Position numbers and translations under genes: made by a program. 40,707 nucleotides of DNA from an uncultured Clostridia bacterium (GTDB lineage Bacteria; Bacillota; Clostridia; Lachnospirales; Anaerotignaceae): assembly GCA_944377425.1 (NCBI GenBank), contig CALWEX010000102.1, positions 1 through 40,707 on the forward strand, read 5' to 3'. Below the pieces are notes generated by a model. It searched no databases, was not told the DNA's origin, and worked only from the letters and a program-made list of their open reading frames with translations. Within the stretch, counting starts at the first letter, position 1; each line of letters begins with the position of its first letter. This document shows positions 8,129-16,213 of this stretch, piece after piece.

Positions 8129-10372
8129 TCACTGATTAATAAATTCATATATATTTTTTATTCTGTAATCAAGGGTTGAGTATCTTTTTATCTCCCTATC
8201 GTTATCCACCATTTTCTTTATTGTATCTGCAAGACCCACAATAACAGCTAACTTTTTTGCTCTTGTTACAGCAGTATATAAAAGATTGCGGCTAAGGAGC
8301 ATAGGCGGGCCGCTTATAAGCGGTATTATAACAACTGGGTATTCGCTTCCTTGTGATTTGTGTATTGTCACTGCATAAGAAAGCTCCAGCTCATCAAGCT
8401 GCATAAAATCGTATACAACCTTTTTTCCGTCATCAAACAATACTGTAACTGTTTCATCATCATTATCAATTTTTTCTATAATTCCGCAGTCACCATTAAA
8501 TATTCCCAAACCTGCATCTACCTGATGACCTCTTTCGTATAGCTTCCATTCAATATTATAGTTATTTTTAATCTGCATTACTTTATCGCCTTGGCGCAGT
8601 GTATAGTTTTTAAATACTTTTTCTGTTTTGTTACGGCTTGGCGGATTAAGTGTTTCTTGCAAGTATTTGTTAAGCTCATAAACTCCCAACTGACCTTTAC
8701 GCATAGGCGTTAAAACCTGCATATCATTAAAAGGGTCACAGCCGGAAAAAGCAGGAAGCCGCTTTGTTATAAGCTCCTTTACAGTATTTACTGCGTCAAA
8801 ACTATTGCTTCTTTTTACAAGGAAAAAGTCTTTGTCTTTTTCATTTAAAACAGGCATTTGACCGTTATTTATCCTGTGAGCATTCATAACTATGGCACTT
8901 TCCCTTGCTTGGCGGAATACTTCTGTAAGGCGCACAACCTTTATAATTCCGCTTTGTATTATATCCTTAAGAACATTACCAGCGCCAACCGAAGGCAGCT
9001 GGTCAACATCCCCCACCAGTATGAGCTTTGTACCTGTTTTAACTGCCTTTAAAAGACTGCTCATAAGCAGTATATCAACCATAGAGCTTTCGTCTATAAT
9101 TATAACATCTGCGTCTATAGGGTCGTCTTCCGTTTTATCAAATACCTGTCGTCTGCTGTCGTCATCCATATAAGTTATGCCCAGTATTCTATGTATTGTC
9201 TGAGCATCGTGACCAGTTGCCTCAGTCATTCTTTTGGCCGCACGGCCGGTAGGCGCAGATAAAACTATTTTTTTCTCATCATCTTCAAGAAGTGTAATTA
9301 TTGTATTTATAATGGTTGTTTTTCCTGTTCCCGGACCGCCGGTTATAACAAGCACACCTTGGGTTAAAGCCTCCATTACAGCTTCTTTTTGCTTTTCAGC
9401 AAGCTCAATGCCTGTTTTTTCTTCAGCTTTTGAAATAAGACCATTATAATACTCATCACTGTAAATCCCTTTGTTTTCATAAAGCTCAAGAAGCTTTTTA
9501 GCCACAGATACTTCAGCATAATAATATATATTAAGGTAAACACGGCCTTGGGTTTGTTCATCGGCTTTATCGCGCCAAATCTGGTGTTCTATCTGTAGCT
9601 CCCTCAAGGCATTTTCAACCAAAACTTCGTTAACAGACAAAATTTCAACAGTTTTTGCTGTCAGCTCTTCTAAAGGCAAAAACACATGCCCATCAAGAGA
9701 TGCTTGATTAAGTATATATTTTATACCGGCTTTTATTCTTTCGGGAGAATCCGGACTAAAACCGGATGCAGAGGCTATTTTATCCGCCATTTTAAAACCA
9801 ATGCCAAATATATCATCAGCCAGTTTATAAGGATTTTTCTCTATAATGGTCATTGTCTTATCTTTATATTTTTTATATATCCTCATAGCATAAGAAGGCG
9901 TAACACCAAATTTCTGCAAAAACATCATTGTCTTACGCAGCTCATTTTGCTGAATAAATATTTGGCTTATTTTCATTGCCTTTTCGTATGTTATGCCTCT
10001 TATTTCCACAAGACGCTCAGGCTTTTCCTCAATAACATAAAAAGACGCTTCTCCAAATCTGTCTACTATTCTTTTGGCCGTTTTTTTGCCTATTCCAGTA
10101 ATAATACCTGAAGCAAGGTACTTTTCTATTCCTTCTATACTCTCAGGCATTGTCTTTTCGTAATATTCAACCTGAAACTGAAGGCCATAAGTGCTGTGCA
10201 TAGTCCAGCTTCCAGTAAGCTTTACGTTTTCTCCCGTGTGTATATCAGGTAATGTGCCAACGCATACAACTTCGTCGCCATCATTTTCTACGGAAAAAAC
10301 AGTATATCCGTTTTCGCTGTTATTATATATAATATCCTCAACAGTACCGTTTATAGTTTCTTCCTTTTCCAA
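8129..10372 (-). CDS. recD2: RecD2 superfamily 1 DNA helicase
   Basis: RecD2 is a 5'-3' helicase acting alone (without RecBC) in repair and replication-fork maintenance. Seen: the N-terminal OB-like segment, a helix-hairpin-helix region (SGIITGIGKKTAKRI), Walker A GGPGTGKTT, motif II DESSMVD, motif III GDVDQLPSVGAG, and the C-terminal HKSQGSEY and YTAVTRAKK motifs. The start is most likely the TTG at 10372: AGGAGG (10381-10386) is eight bases upstream, whereas the in-frame GTG at 10381 would overlap it. This gives 747 residues, normal for the family. It is the first gene of the operon running to the MBL lipoprotein, with its own promoter at 10397-10425. Confidence 0.95.
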   Translation of the reverse strand: MEKEETINGTVEDIIYNNSENGYTVFSVENDGDEVVCVGTLPDIHTGENVKLTGSWTMHSTYGLQFQVEYYEKTMPESIEGIEKYLASGIITGIGKKTAKRIVDRFGEASFYVIEEKPERLVEIRGITYEKAMKISQIFIQQNELRKTMMFLQKFGVTPSYAMRIYKKYKDKTMTIIEKNPYKLADDIFGIGFKMADKIASASGFSPDSPERIKAGIKYILNQASLDGHVFLPLEELTAKTVEILSVNEVLVENALRELQIEHQIWRDKADEQTQGRVYLNIYYYAEVSVAKKLLELYENKGIYSDEYYNGLISKAEEKTGIELAEKQKEAVMEALTQGVLVITGGPGTGKTTIINTIITLLEDDEKKIVLSAPTGRAAKRMTEATGHDAQTIHRILGITYMDDDSRRQVFDKTEDDPIDADVIIIDESSMVDILLMSSLLKAVKTGTKLILVGDVDQLPSVGAGNVLKDIIQSGIIKVVRLTEVFRQARESAIVMNAHRINNGQMPVLNEKDKDFFLVKRSNSFDAVNTVKELITKRLPAFSGCDPFNDMQVLTPMRKGQLGVYELNKYLQETLNPPSRNKTEKVFKNYTLRQGDKVMQIKNNYNIEWKLYERGHQVDAGLGIFNGDCGIIEKIDNDDETVTVLFDDGKKVVYDFMQLDELELSYAVTIHKSQGSEYPVVIIPLISGPPMLLSRNLLYTAVTRAKKLAVIVGLADTIKKMVDNDREIKRYSTLDYRIKNIYEFINQ

Positions 10373-10396
10373 TACACACACCTCCTTTAATACTAT

Positions 10397-10425
10397 ATCT
10401 TACCATCAAAGAAAAAATATATCAA
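10397..10425 (-). promoter_or_regulatory. Sigma-A-type promoter for the recD2 operon
   Basis: Minus strand TTGATA (10420-10425), 17-base spacer, TAAGAT (10397-10402), about 25 bases from the TTG start. Confidence 0.6.
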
Positions 10426-10454
10426 CGCGAACACTGGTAAATAAATAAAATAAA

Positions 10455-10496
10455 AAGGCACAGAGATGTTTGATTATACAAACAATACTGTGCCTT
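10455..10496 (-). terminator. Terminator downstream of bioY
   Basis: AAGGCACAG (10455-10463) pairs with CTGTGCCTT (10488-10496), with an inner GTTTG/CAAAC stem; a T-rich run follows on the minus strand. The plus strand also has a T-run. Confidence 0.75.
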
Positions 10497-10584
10497 ATTT
10501 TTTGAGTATTTTAGATGTGTTATGATAAATATTTAATTATAAGTTTTTTATGTAGTATACAAAGAAATAATATTATAGCTCCAA

Positions 10585-11145
10585 TTATTTATCCACATTT
10601 GCATTGTCAAGTCTTTTTCTTACTGCTGGACCGACTATTAAAGCCAAAATTATTTTTACAATATCAATAACTATAAATGGAATAACGCACACAGCTAATG
10701 CATAAGCCCAAGTGCAGTCCATAGATATTACAAACCATGCTGTACCAAATAAATAAGCCGCTGCGGTGCCTAAAACCAATCCTATAAACGAAATTATTTT
10801 TGAGCCTTTGGATTTTTCAATAAATGTACCGCCTATAAACGCAAGAAATACAAAACCTATAAGGTATCCGCCTGTAGGGCCCATAAGTTTTCCAAAACCT
10901 CCGGAGTAACCTGAAAATACCGGCAGCCCAAAAATACCTAAAAGTAGATAAATAACAACACTTAACGTTGTCCTTCTTTTGCCTGTTACAAAAAGAGAAG
11001 CATAAATTACAAGATTTGTAAATGATACTGGTATTGTACCTATAGGTATGCTCATAGGACCCAATATGCACATTACAGCCGCTGAAACGGCGCAAAATGA
11101 CATTGTTTTTACTGAAAACATGCTCTTTGGTTTTATCTCATTCAT
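10585..11145 (-). CDS. bioY: Biotin ECF transporter S component BioY
   Basis: BioY is the membrane substrate-binding subunit of the energy-coupling-factor biotin transporter. Seen: about six hydrophobic segments across 186 residues and the family signatures PIGTIPVSFTNLVIY, FGKLMGPTGGYLIGF and the late segment with GTAWF. The ATG has GGAGGT six bases upstream. No EcfA/EcfT genes are adjacent, so it would use a shared ECF module or act alone. Its promoter carries a BirA-type operator (11204-11235), so biotin repression is expected. It is monocistronic, with a terminator at 10455-10496. Confidence 0.94.
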   Translation of the reverse strand: MNEIKPKSMFSVKTMSFCAVSAAVMCILGPMSIPIGTIPVSFTNLVIYASLFVTGKRRTTLSVVIYLLLGIFGLPVFSGYSGGFGKLMGPTGGYLIGFVFLAFIGGTFIEKSKGSKIISFIGLVLGTAAAYLFGTAWFVISMDCTWAYALAVCVIPFIVIDIVKIILALIVGPAVRKRLDNANVDK

Positions 11146-11181
11146 TTTTAAACCTCCACTATACTGAATTAAACTGTTTAC

Positions 11182-11210
11182 AGTATAAAATATAAAAGCA
11201 TAATTGTCAA
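11182..11210 (-). promoter_or_regulatory. bioY promoter
   Basis: Minus strand TTGACA (11205-11210), exact 17-base spacer, TATACT (11182-11187). The -35 box lies inside the BirA box. Confidence 0.8.
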
Positions 11211-11235
11211 CTAATTAAATTAAAATTGTTTACAA
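11204..11235 (-). promoter_or_regulatory. BirA (biotin repressor) operator
   Basis: On the minus strand, TTGTAAAC (11228-11235) and GTTGACAA (11204-11211) are inverted half-sites 16 bases apart. This matches the known BirA box TTGTwAACc-N14-16-gGTTwACAA. One half-site covers the -35 box of the bioY promoter, as expected for repression by biotin-bound BirA. Confidence 0.8.
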
Positions 11236-11305
11236 TCCACATTAATTCTTTATTTTTTAATTTCCATTTTATTCTTTCCTAATAAAAACTTATTCTACAA
11301 GCAAA

Positions 11306-11333
11306 AAACAGCGGATAAAATTATCCACTGTTT
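11306..11333 (-). terminator. Terminator of the LysR-linked operon
   Basis: AAACAGCGGATAA pairs with TTATCCACTGTTT (one G.T pair), with T-runs on the minus strand. It lies 32 bases after the alpha/beta-hydrolase stop. Confidence 0.8.
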
Positions 11334-11364
11334 TAAAAATTTTATGTTTTTTACACTATATAAT

Positions 11365-12306
11365 TTAATTTGCAAAAGCCGTTTTAAAAAATGACTCTAA
11401 TTTATCAAAAGGTATTTTATCCGTTTTATCGTATAAGTCTATATGTATTGCATCTGGCACTACATACATCTCTTTAGGCTCACTGGCCGCTTTGTAGGCA
11501 TTTTCGCTAAAATACTTAGAATGAGCATTATCACCTACTATAAATAAAATAGGTCTTGGAGAAATAGTATCTATATGATTCAAAAGCTGGTAATTATAAA
11601 ATACAAGCTGGCTTGTTGTTGTAAAACCGCCTAAAGCATTTTTGCTGTGACCTCTCTTTAAACCATAGTATGAGAAAAATTCCTCTGTTATAGTGTCTAG
11701 TCCTTCTGGAACTTTATCAACTGGTTTTTCTGGGAAGAAAGGAATATATTCCATACTGCCGTTTTCATAATCAATCCATCTTTGTCTGCTTAATCTGTCT
11801 ATTTCAGTTTTAAGCTGTTCCGGTGTAAATGTATCTCTCATGGCGCTCATATCATACATGCTGGCACATGCTACAGCCTTAATACGGCTATCCATCTGCG
11901 CCGCTGAAAGGGCAAAGCCGCCGCTTCCGCAAATTCCTATTGCGCCTATCTTTTCACGGTCTACAAAAGGCTGAACACCTAAATAGTCAACACCAGCACT
12001 AAAATTTTCCGAAAAAATCTCAGGTGAAGAAATATGTCTTGGTTCACCGCCGCTTTCTCCATTATACGCTGGGTCAAAAGCTAAAACTATAAAACCTCTT
12101 TGACAAAGCTTATTGGCATAAACTCCCGGGCTTTGCTCTTTTGTTCCACCATACGGCGGGCCTATAACAAGAGCCGGATTTTTAACACTTAAATCAGTAT
12201 TTTTAGCTATATATAAATCACCAGCTATTGTAATACCGTATCTGTTTTTATATTTTACATGGGTACGATTAACATTTTCATCCAGTTTAAATGTGTATTC
12301 TTCCAT
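11365..12306 (-). CDS. Alpha/beta hydrolase (YcjY/dienelactone-hydrolase-like)
   Basis: A 313-residue alpha/beta-fold hydrolase. Seen: the oxyanion region PALVIGPPYGG, the strand FIVLAFDPAYNGESGG, the nucleophile elbow GICGSGGF (C-x-S-x-G form, as in YcjY-like proteins, where Ser is the nucleophile), an Asp in LFIVGDNAHS and a late His in VPDAIHIDLYD. The ATG at 12306 directly follows the stop of the lipoprotein gene; AAGGAGAG lies ten bases upstream, inside that gene. It is the last gene of a four-gene operon. The substrate, perhaps an ester or acetylated small molecule, is unknown. The pairing with a sugar-type O-acetyltransferase at the other end of the operon is suggestive only. Confidence 0.85.
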   Translation of the reverse strand: MEEYTFKLDENVNRTHVKYKNRYGITIAGDLYIAKNTDLSVKNPALVIGPPYGGTKEQSPGVYANKLCQRGFIVLAFDPAYNGESGGEPRHISSPEIFSENFSAGVDYLGVQPFVDREKIGAIGICGSGGFALSAAQMDSRIKAVACASMYDMSAMRDTFTPEQLKTEIDRLSRQRWIDYENGSMEYIPFFPEKPVDKVPEGLDTITEEFFSYYGLKRGHSKNALGGFTTTSQLVFYNYQLLNHIDTISPRPILFIVGDNAHSKYFSENAYKAASEPKEMYVVPDAIHIDLYDKTDKIPFDKLESFFKTAFAN

Positions 12307-12307
12307 A

Positions 12308-12808
12308 TTATAAATTCTCTCCTTCATCAATTTTAAATGTAACATCAATGTCAGAATTGCCTAAAGCGCTTTCAAGGCCTTCAATATTTTCTATGTATCC
12401 TATTTTGGTGTAGCTGTAGCTTGTATTAAAGCTTTTATAAAACAAAACTACACAACTGTCACCATAGAGCATAATATCACCAGCGTCTATACTTCCAACT
12501 TTTTCGCTGTTTTTAGGAAATGCCTCATCAAAATAATAATATTTTTCGTTGCTGTTTAAATCTTTCATGCTTACGGTAATAGGCAGTTTTTTAATAAGAG
12601 CGTCTGTTGTTTCGTTTTTATAAAATACAGCATTAAACTCTTTATCACCAACAGTAATAATTACTTTGTTATCTTCATTTTCAGAGATTTGCTCTGTATT
12701 ATCCTTAGTTTCTTTTATGGGCGTTTGTGGGGCTTTATATCCACAGCCCATAAGAACCATAGAAGCAAGCAAAAACAGTAAAAATATGTTTTTCCTTCCT
12801 ATTTTCAT
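12308..12808 (-). CDS. Lipoprotein with cyclophilin-like fold domain
   Basis: A 166-residue lipoprotein: basic N-terminus, hydrophobic segment, lipobox LMGC (Cys22) and a Thr/Glu/Asn-rich linker. A domain at about 50-160 follows with the cyclophilin-like pattern: VIITVGDKEFNAVFYKN, TTDALIKKLPITVSMKD, a segment containing GDIMLYGDSCVVLFYKSF, and SYTKIGYIENIEGL. Known members (B. subtilis-type cyclophilin-like proteins) share the fold but lack shown isomerase activity. The ATG overlaps the stop of the iron-sulfur flavoprotein gene by four bases (ATGA), so it is translationally coupled. Its function in the operon is unknown. Confidence 0.82.
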   Translation of the reverse strand: MKIGRKNIFLLFLLASMVLMGCGYKAPQTPIKETKDNTEQISENEDNKVIITVGDKEFNAVFYKNETTDALIKKLPITVSMKDLNSNEKYYYFDEAFPKNSEKVGSIDAGDIMLYGDSCVVLFYKSFNTSYSYTKIGYIENIEGLESALGNSDIDVTFKIDEGENL

Positions 12809-13347
12809 TTAACATTCAACCCCATTTCATAAGCTTTGGAAACGGCCTTAGTTTCTTTTACAGAGCCTGCTTCATCTGCTCCTTTTCCCAATACAACACC
12901 TTTTAAAGAGCATTTTTCAAAGCAGTCTATCCAGCCTTGAAGGCCTTTAGCGGCACCATCTACAGCAGACTCACTGTCATCAGCACATGCTGCTATAAGA
13001 TATATGTCCCTAAATTTATAGTCCGAAGTAAACAAAGGATTGCTTCTGTCTATCAATGTTTTCATTTGACCAGACATTTCATAATAATAAATAGGTGTGG
13101 CAAATGCTATTACATCAGCTAAACCCATTTTTTCAACTATTTCGTTTGAATCATCTTTTATAACACATTCTTTTGTTTTTTGGCAAGCAAGACAGCCTTT
13201 GCAGAAAGCTATTGTTTTATCGTTTAATGAAACAAATTCAACATCATTGCCGCTTTGAGCAGCGCCCTTAGCAAATTCCTTGGCCAAAATATCAGAATTA
13301 GAATTTTTTCTTAAACTTGTTGAAATAACCAGTACTCTTTTACCCAT
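12805..13347 (-). CDS. Iron-sulfur flavoprotein (NADPH-dependent FMN reductase fold)
   Basis: A 180-residue flavodoxin-fold protein. Seen: the FMN phosphate loop STSLRKNSNS near residue 10 and the compact cysteine motif C49-x2-C52-x2-C55-x5-C61, which is exactly the spacing known for the [4Fe-4S] cluster of archaeal/clostridial Isf proteins. ATPIYYYEMSGQMKTLIDR provides the second FMN loop. The family moves electrons between ferredoxin-like donors and small acceptors. The ATG shares one base with the acetyltransferase stop. Operon position and the divergent LysR suggest redox or xenobiotic-related control, which is inference. Confidence 0.9.
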   Translation of the reverse strand: MGKRVLVISTSLRKNSNSDILAKEFAKGAAQSGNDVEFVSLNDKTIAFCKGCLACQKTKECVIKDDSNEIVEKMGLADVIAFATPIYYYEMSGQMKTLIDRSNPLFTSDYKFRDIYLIAACADDSESAVDGAAKGLQGWIDCFEKCSLKGVVLGKGADEAGSVKETKAVSKAYEMGLNVK

Positions 13348-13922
13348 TATATCTCCTCCTCTAAATATTTAATAACTTTGGCCGGAACACCTGCGGCAAC
13401 AGCATTTTTCGGCACATTCTTTGTAACAACAGCTCCAGCGGCGATAATTGCCCCATCGCCTATTGTTACACCTGGTACAACGGTGGCATTAGCACCAATC
13501 CATACATTTTTTCCTATAACAATAGGTGCAGGATGCATAGTGCTGCGTTTTTTAGGTGAAAAATCATGGTTTAATGTAGCCAAAACTACATTATGTCCTA
13601 TTAATGTCCCATCGCCTATTGTTATTCCACCTTGGTCTTGAAAACGACAGCCGGAATTAATAAATACATTTTTGCCAACAGTAATGTTTTTTCCGCAGTC
13701 CGAATAAAACGGCGGAAACAATCCAAATGATTCATCTACAGTTTTGCCTGTTAATTCCGAAAACAGCCTTCTTACTTCTTCTGGTGTATGATATGCGCCG
13801 TTTAATTCAGCAGTAATACGCAAAGCCTCCTGGCTTACTTTATGCATAAACAGGTGTGTCGGCGAGCCGCCTTCAACTGTTTCACCATTATTAAGTCTGT
13901 CTAAAAATTCCTTTAAATCCAT
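13347..13922 (-). CDS. Sugar O-acetyltransferase (maltose/galactoside acetyltransferase type)
   Basis: A 191-residue left-handed beta-helix acetyltransferase. Seen: an N-terminal helical Mac domain, hexapeptide repeats from about residue 85 on ([51 protein letters not shown]), the catalytic-His segment TLNHDFSP and the C-terminal [16 protein letters not shown]. It uses acetyl-CoA to acetylate a sugar or similar hydroxyl group. It is the first gene of the four-gene operon, directly behind the promoter at 13966-13994 and facing the LysR gene. The true acceptor is not predictable. Confidence 0.92.
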   Translation of the reverse strand: MDLKEFLDRLNNGETVEGGSPTHLFMHKVSQEALRITAELNGAYHTPEEVRRLFSELTGKTVDESFGLFPPFYSDCGKNITVGKNVFINSGCRFQDQGGITIGDGTLIGHNVVLATLNHDFSPKKRSTMHPAPIVIGKNVWIGANATVVPGVTIGDGAIIAAGAVVTKNVPKNAVAAGVPAKVIKYLEEEI

Positions 13923-13965
13923 ATATTTTCTCCTTTTAACTATTCTCTATTACTATACTGTTTAA

Positions 13966-13994
13966 ATTATAAACTTTGTAAAATAAAATAGCAA
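13966..13994 (-). promoter_or_regulatory. Promoter of the acetyltransferase-Isf operon
   Basis: Minus strand TTGCTA (13989-13994), 17-base spacer, TATAAT (13966-13971). The weak -35 box next to LysR-type dyads fits an activator-dependent promoter. Confidence 0.7.
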
Positions 13995-14000
13995 ATACCT

Positions 14001-14026
14001 ATATCAAATGATATAATATACATTAT
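14001..14026. promoter_or_regulatory. Tandem LysR-type operator dyads
   Basis: Two 5-4-5 dyads abut: ATATC-N4-GATAT (14001-14014) and ATAAT-N4-ATTAT (14013-14026), framed by CCTATA (13998) and TATAGG (14029). Such T-N11-A dyads are typical LysR sites. They lie just upstream of the operon -35 box and cover the likely LysR promoter. Confidence 0.65.
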
Positions 14027-14061
14027 AGGCATTTAATTAAACTGAAAATAAGGTGAACCGT

Positions 14062-14970
14062 ATGGATATAAGAGTTTTAAAATATTTTTTAGCTGTTGCA
14101 AAAGAAGAAAGTATAACTAAAGCCGCTGAAGAAATGCATATTACACAGCCTACTCTTTCACGCCAGATAATGGAACTTGAAAACGAGCTGGGCATTAAAC
14201 TTTTCAACAGAGGCGGCAGGAACAAAAAAGTTACACTAACTAACGAAGGCTTGATTTTACGCAAAAGAGCCCAAGAAATTTTAGCTTTAACTGAAAAAAC
14301 AAAATTTGAGCTTTCACAGCCGGAAGAAATAATAAGCGGCGATATATATATAGGAAGCGGCGAAACCGACGCTGTAAGGATTATTGCAAAAGCCGCCAAA
14401 AATATTCAAAATAAATACCCTCATATACGCTACCATTTATTCAGCGGTAATGCTGATGATGTAACAGAAAGGCTTGATAACGGTCTTTTGGATTTTGGAA
14501 TATTAATAGAGCCTGCAGATATAGAAAAATACAATTATATTCGTCTGCCAGTTTTTGATACATGGGGACTGCTTATGCCAAAAAACTGCCCTCTTTCTGA
14601 TAAAAACAGTATAACTCCTGAAGATTTAAAAGAATTGCCGTTAATTGTTTCTCGTCAATCATTTGTGCAAAACGAGCTGTCGGGCTGGTGCGGATGTGAT
14701 TTCAATATTTTTAACATTGTTGCTACATATAACTTAATTTACAATGCCTCAGTTCTTGTTTCTCAAGGGTTTGGCTATGCATTGTGCCTTGATAAACTTA
14801 TAAACACAACAGGAAACAGTCCTTTGTGCTTTAAACCTTTTAATCCTGCCCTTAAAAGCAACCTTAATTTTGTTTGGAAAAAGAATCAGGTGTTTTCTAA
14901 TGCAGGCAAAAAATTCGTTGAGGCATTAAAAAACGAGTTATTAAAAAATGAAAACAGCCAGCAAAATTAA
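14062..14970 (+). CDS. LysR family transcriptional regulator
   Basis: A 302-residue LysR regulator. Seen: the winged helix-turn-helix at about 1-60 (YFLAVAKEESITKAAEEM, then TQPTLSRQIMELENELG and LFNRGG), a linker helix, and a periplasmic-binding-like effector domain with DIYIGSGETDAVRII, LDFGILIEP and LLMPKNCPL. The ATG at 14062 is preferred over an in-frame GTG at 14053 because AAGGTGA (14050-14056) is five bases upstream. It is divergent from the acetyltransferase-Isf-lipoprotein-hydrolase operon, with tandem LysR dyads between them, so it very likely controls that operon and itself. The effector is unknown. Confidence 0.92.
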   Translation: MDIRVLKYFLAVAKEESITKAAEEMHITQPTLSRQIMELENELGIKLFNRGGRNKKVTLTNEGLILRKRAQEILALTEKTKFELSQPEEIISGDIYIGSGETDAVRIIAKAAKNIQNKYPHIRYHLFSGNADDVTERLDNGLLDFGILIEPADIEKYNYIRLPVFDTWGLLMPKNCPLSDKNSITPEDLKELPLIVSRQSFVQNELSGWCGCDFNIFNIVATYNLIYNASVLVSQGFGYALCLDKLINTTGNSPLCFKPFNPALKSNLNFVWKKNQVFSNAGKKFVEALKNELLKNENSQQN

Positions 14971-15119
14971 TTTAATACTTCATTTATGTTTTATTTTAAA
15001 AAACACATACTTTAAATTCAAAAAGCAAATAATACCTAAAACAAACTAAAAGGAGATGCATTAAAATAATAGAGCAGGACACAGTAAGACTTCTCAGAGA
15101 ATGTGATTCAGGCATTAAA

Positions 15120-15500
15120 ATGGGTATTGACGCTATAGACGAGGTATTAAACTATGTAAGCAACAGCGTTTTTAAAAACTTATTAATCGTTTGTAAAAAC
15201 AGTCATTCTAAGTTAGAAAACGAAATTCAGGAGCTTTTAAACTCTTACCATGATGAAGGCAAAGAGCCAAACCCTATGGCCAAAAGTATGTCTTGGCTTA
15301 AAACAAATGTTAAAATGGCTTTTGACGAATCAGACCAAACTATTGCTGACTTAATTACTGATGGATGCAACATGGGTGTTAAATCACTTAGCAAATATCT
15401 TAATCAATACAAAAACGCAAATGAAAAGGCAAAAGATATTGCTAAAAACCTTATAATACTTGAAGAAAATCTTTCAAAAGACATAAGGCAATTTTTATAA
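15120..15500 (+). CDS. Conserved small helical protein with a damaged or non-canonical 5' end
   Basis: The first in-frame ATG is 15120 (126 residues), but it has no ribosome binding site. Similar protein sequence continues upstream in frame to about 15066 (EQDTVRLLRECDSGIK), which looks like the true N-terminus of this family as I remember it. A strong AGGAGATG (15051-15058) sits there, but its ATG at 15056 is one base out of frame. Removing one base between 15059 and 15065 would give a 147-residue protein with a perfect start. The product is all-helical and rich in Lys, Asp and Asn, with GCNMGVKSLSKYLNQY near the end; I know no function for it. Alternatives are a non-ATG start (ATT 15060 or ATA 15066) or initiation at 15120. 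Confidence 0.7.
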   Translation: MGIDAIDEVLNYVSNSVFKNLLIVCKNSHSKLENEIQELLNSYHDEGKEPNPMAKSMSWLKTNVKMAFDESDQTIADLITDGCNMGVKSLSKYLNQYKNANEKAKDIAKNLIILEENLSKDIRQFL

Positions 15501-15532
15501 TAATATATCATAATAAACAAGCACAAAAATAA

Positions 15533-15558
15533 GGCTAAACTCTTTTTGCAGTTTAGCC
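15533..15558. terminator. Bidirectional terminator
   Basis: GGCTAAACT (15533-15541) and AGTTTAGCC (15550-15558), with T-runs on both strands, between two convergent genes. Confidence 0.85.
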
Positions 15559-15566
15559 CTATTTTT

Positions 15567-16037
15567 TTAGTTTAACATATAAATGGAATAGTTCAGGTAT
15601 CCGGCAAAAGTTACCCACAATAAGTACGGAATCATAAGCTTTCCTGCTGTTTTTGATATGTTTCCAAACAAAACAGTTGTTATTAAAATAAGTACCCACA
15701 ATACTATAAGCCATACAAATGCCAAAAGATATTTCTGTGCGTTAAAAAAAATAATAGGCCATACAAAGTTAAACGCAAGCTGAATTAAATATACCACAAG
15801 AGCCATTTTAATTTTATATTGGCTTTGTCCTGATGTAAGCACAATGTACGAGGCTATACCCATGAGTATATAAAGAATTGTCCAGACAACAGGAAAAACC
15901 CATCCCGGTGGTGAAAGGTATGGCTTATTAATTGTTTCAAATACTTCCATGCTGCCCTGCGTAATTAAAGATGAAATCCAGCCAACAATAAGCGGTAAAG
16001 CAATACACACAACCAGTTTTCTTAAATGAATTACCAT
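15567..16037 (-). CDS. tspO: TspO/MBR family membrane protein
   Basis: A tryptophan-rich sensory/translocator protein with five membrane segments in 156 residues. Seen: NKPYLSPPGWVFPVVWTILY (the hallmark PPxWVFxxVW block), FNFVWPIIFF, and the C-terminal GYLNYSIYMLN. The family binds porphyrins and cholesterol-like ligands and is linked to stress and tetrapyrrole handling; no haem genes are near here. The ATG at 16037 is chosen, seven bases after GGAGGT; the in-frame GTG at 16046 overlaps the ribosome binding site. Monocistronic. Confidence 0.93.
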   Translation of the reverse strand: MVIHLRKLVVCIALPLIVGWISSLITQGSMEVFETINKPYLSPPGWVFPVVWTILYILMGIASYIVLTSGQSQYKIKMALVVYLIQLAFNFVWPIIFFNAQKYLLAFVWLIVLWVLILITTVLFGNISKTAGKLMIPYLLWVTFAGYLNYSIYMLN

Positions 16038-16165
16038 TAAACCCACCTCCGATATACAATTTATGTTAAACAGGTTGTTTGTATACTTAAATCAGCAATC
16101 GGAATTTATTTCAAAAAAATGATTATGTGTTAAATAAATTTATAATAATATTTAAGCACACAAAA

Positions 16166-16189
16166 AAGCCAAAACATAAGCTTTGGCTT
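16166..16189 (-). terminator. Terminator of the DJ-1/PfpI gene
   Basis: AAGCCAAA/TTTGGCTT stem with an 8-base loop and a T-run on the minus strand, 25 bases after the stop. Confidence 0.75.
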
Positions 16190-16213
16190 TTTATTTAATA
16201 ATTTATTCAATTA

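Noticed and set aside
14971..15050. Promoter for the small helical protein
   Set aside because: No -35/-10 pair of acceptable quality; it may be read through from the LysR gene.
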